Positions 5,144 to 5,811 of a stretch of 5,811 nucleotides of DNA are shown in pieces. Position numbers and translations under genes: made by a program. Origin of the DNA: Bacillota bacterium (lineage in GTDB: Bacteria; Bacillota; Bacilli; Paenibacillales; Paenibacillaceae); NCBI GenBank assembly GCA_023391635.1, contig JAEWAQ010000071.1, positions 1-5,811 of the forward strand, read 5' to 3'. The notes under the pieces are model-generated. The model saw only the letters and a program-made list of their open reading frames with translations. It made no database searches and was not told the DNA's origin. The stretch's first letter is position 1. Each line of letters begins with the position of its first letter.

Positions 5144-5811
5144 ATGGCCAGAAGAAAAAATACCAGCGTCGTGGAAGATCTGTTCGAGATCGCTGCAATG
5201 TTGCCTTGGTGGGTCGGAACCATCCTCGCCATCGTCGCCTACGTCGTCCTTCATCGGTATGCCGTGGCTGAAGTGCCAACTGCCGTCGCGGCTGGTCAGA
5301 TAGGCAAAATGGTTGTCGGACAAATGACGAAAGCCTTTGCCACGTTTGGCCAGTATGTCCTGCCATTGATATTTCTCGCCGGGGCAATAGCGTCTTATGT
5401 TGGGCGCCGCAAACGAAAGAACCTTATCGCAGCCGCCGCGAAAGGCAAACCGGACGATGCGCTACGCGGCATGAGCTGGCACGACTTCGAGCTGCTTGTT
5501 GGAGAGATGTTTCGCATGCGGGGCTTCTCGGTTGTCGAAACAGGTGGTAGCGGAGCCGACGGCGGCATCGATCTGGTGCTGAGGAAAGGCGGCGAAGTCT
5601 TCCTGGTCCAGTGCAAACAGTGGCGGGCTTACAAGGTGTCTGTCAATGTGGTCCGTGAGCTGTTTGGTGTGATGGCAGCGCAAGGGGCGACGGGAGGATT
5701 CGTTGTCACCTCCGGCGTGTTCACCGCAGACGCACGATCTTTCGCCAAGGGAAGGAATATCGAACTGCTTGATGGCGAAGCGCTCACGGCGATGCTTGAA
5801 AAGACGCGTAC
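5144..5811 (+). CDS. Membrane-anchored Mrr-type restriction endonuclease, 3'-truncated by window edge
   Basis: The first 222 residues are visible and the frame runs off the window. A basic start (MARRKN) precedes a hydrophobic segment at about 21-37. A second hydrophobic segment at about 69-87 is followed by a strongly basic RRKRK at 88-92. By the positive-inside rule this is a two-helix hairpin with both ends in the cytoplasm. An Mrr-family PD-(D/E)XK nuclease domain starts near residue 109: a helix Glu at E116 in WHDFELLV, then GADGGID at 137-143 with D143, then QCK at 156-158 with K158, and the family's later FVVTSG at 186-191. Such domains cleave DNA, often modified or foreign. It is separated from the KTSC gene by 186 nt and has its own ribosome-binding site, so it is likely its own transcription unit. 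Its base composition is closer to glnS than to the SIR2-herA genes. Whether it takes part in defence or in host DNA metabolism cannot be told here; E. coli Mrr lacks this membrane anchor. Confidence 0.88.
   Translation, partial: MARRKNTSVVEDLFEIAAMLPWWVGTILAIVAYVVLHRYAVAEVPTAVAAGQIGKMVVGQMTKAFATFGQYVLPLIFLAGAIASYVGRRKRKNLIAAAAKGKPDDALRGMSWHDFELLVGEMFRMRGFSVVETGGSGADGGIDLVLRKGGEVFLVQCKQWRAYKVSVNVVRELFGVMAAQGATGGFVVTSGVFTADARSFAKGRNIELLDGEALTAMLEKTR

Noticed and set aside
4984..5387. Several overlapping minus-strand open frames around the start of the nuclease gene
   Set aside because: They lie opposite the 5' part of a well-supported plus-strand gene and its ribosome-binding site, and their products show no recognisable domain.

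Overview
The window reads as a chromosomal segment of a betaproteobacterium, with an antiviral defence cluster immediately downstream of a housekeeping gene. The lineage call rests on the first gene, a glutaminyl-tRNA synthetase whose C-terminal domain wording and GC-rich, C-ending codons look betaproteobacterial to me. It is a judgement from memory, not a search result.

Layout: (1) 1-1611 holds glnS, which lacks its first few dozen codons because the window starts inside it. A clean intrinsic terminator follows at 1639-1661. (2) 1662-1783 is an AT-richer intergenic stretch with a plausible sigma70-type promoter and a 10-bp palindrome. (3) 1784-4957 is a compact three-gene run, all on the + strand: a SIR2-domain protein (392 aa), a HerA/DUF87-type ATPase (593 aa) that overlaps it by 8 nt, and a 68-aa KTSC-domain protein 14 nt further on. 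(4) 4958-5143 is a gene-free gap with an imperfect inverted repeat and a weak hairpin. (5) 5144 to the window end is a 3'-truncated gene for a membrane-anchored Mrr-type PD-(D/E)XK nuclease.

The SIR2 and HerA pair matches the known Sir2-HerA anti-phage system (also called Nezha). In it a SIR2 NADase and a hexameric HerA ATPase form one large complex that acts against phage, in part by depleting NAD+. All the motifs I looked for are present in both proteins, so the module looks intact. The less expected element is the KTSC gene, tightly linked behind herA. It has its own strong ribosome-binding site and could be an uncharacterised accessory subunit or regulator. The Mrr-like nuclease beyond the gap is probably a separate transcription unit but strengthens the reading as a defence island.

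The defence genes are visibly AT-richer and less codon-biased than glnS, which suggests horizontal acquisition. No integrase, transposase, tRNA or obvious attachment-site duplication is visible in the window. No rRNA, tRNA or CRISPR array was seen.
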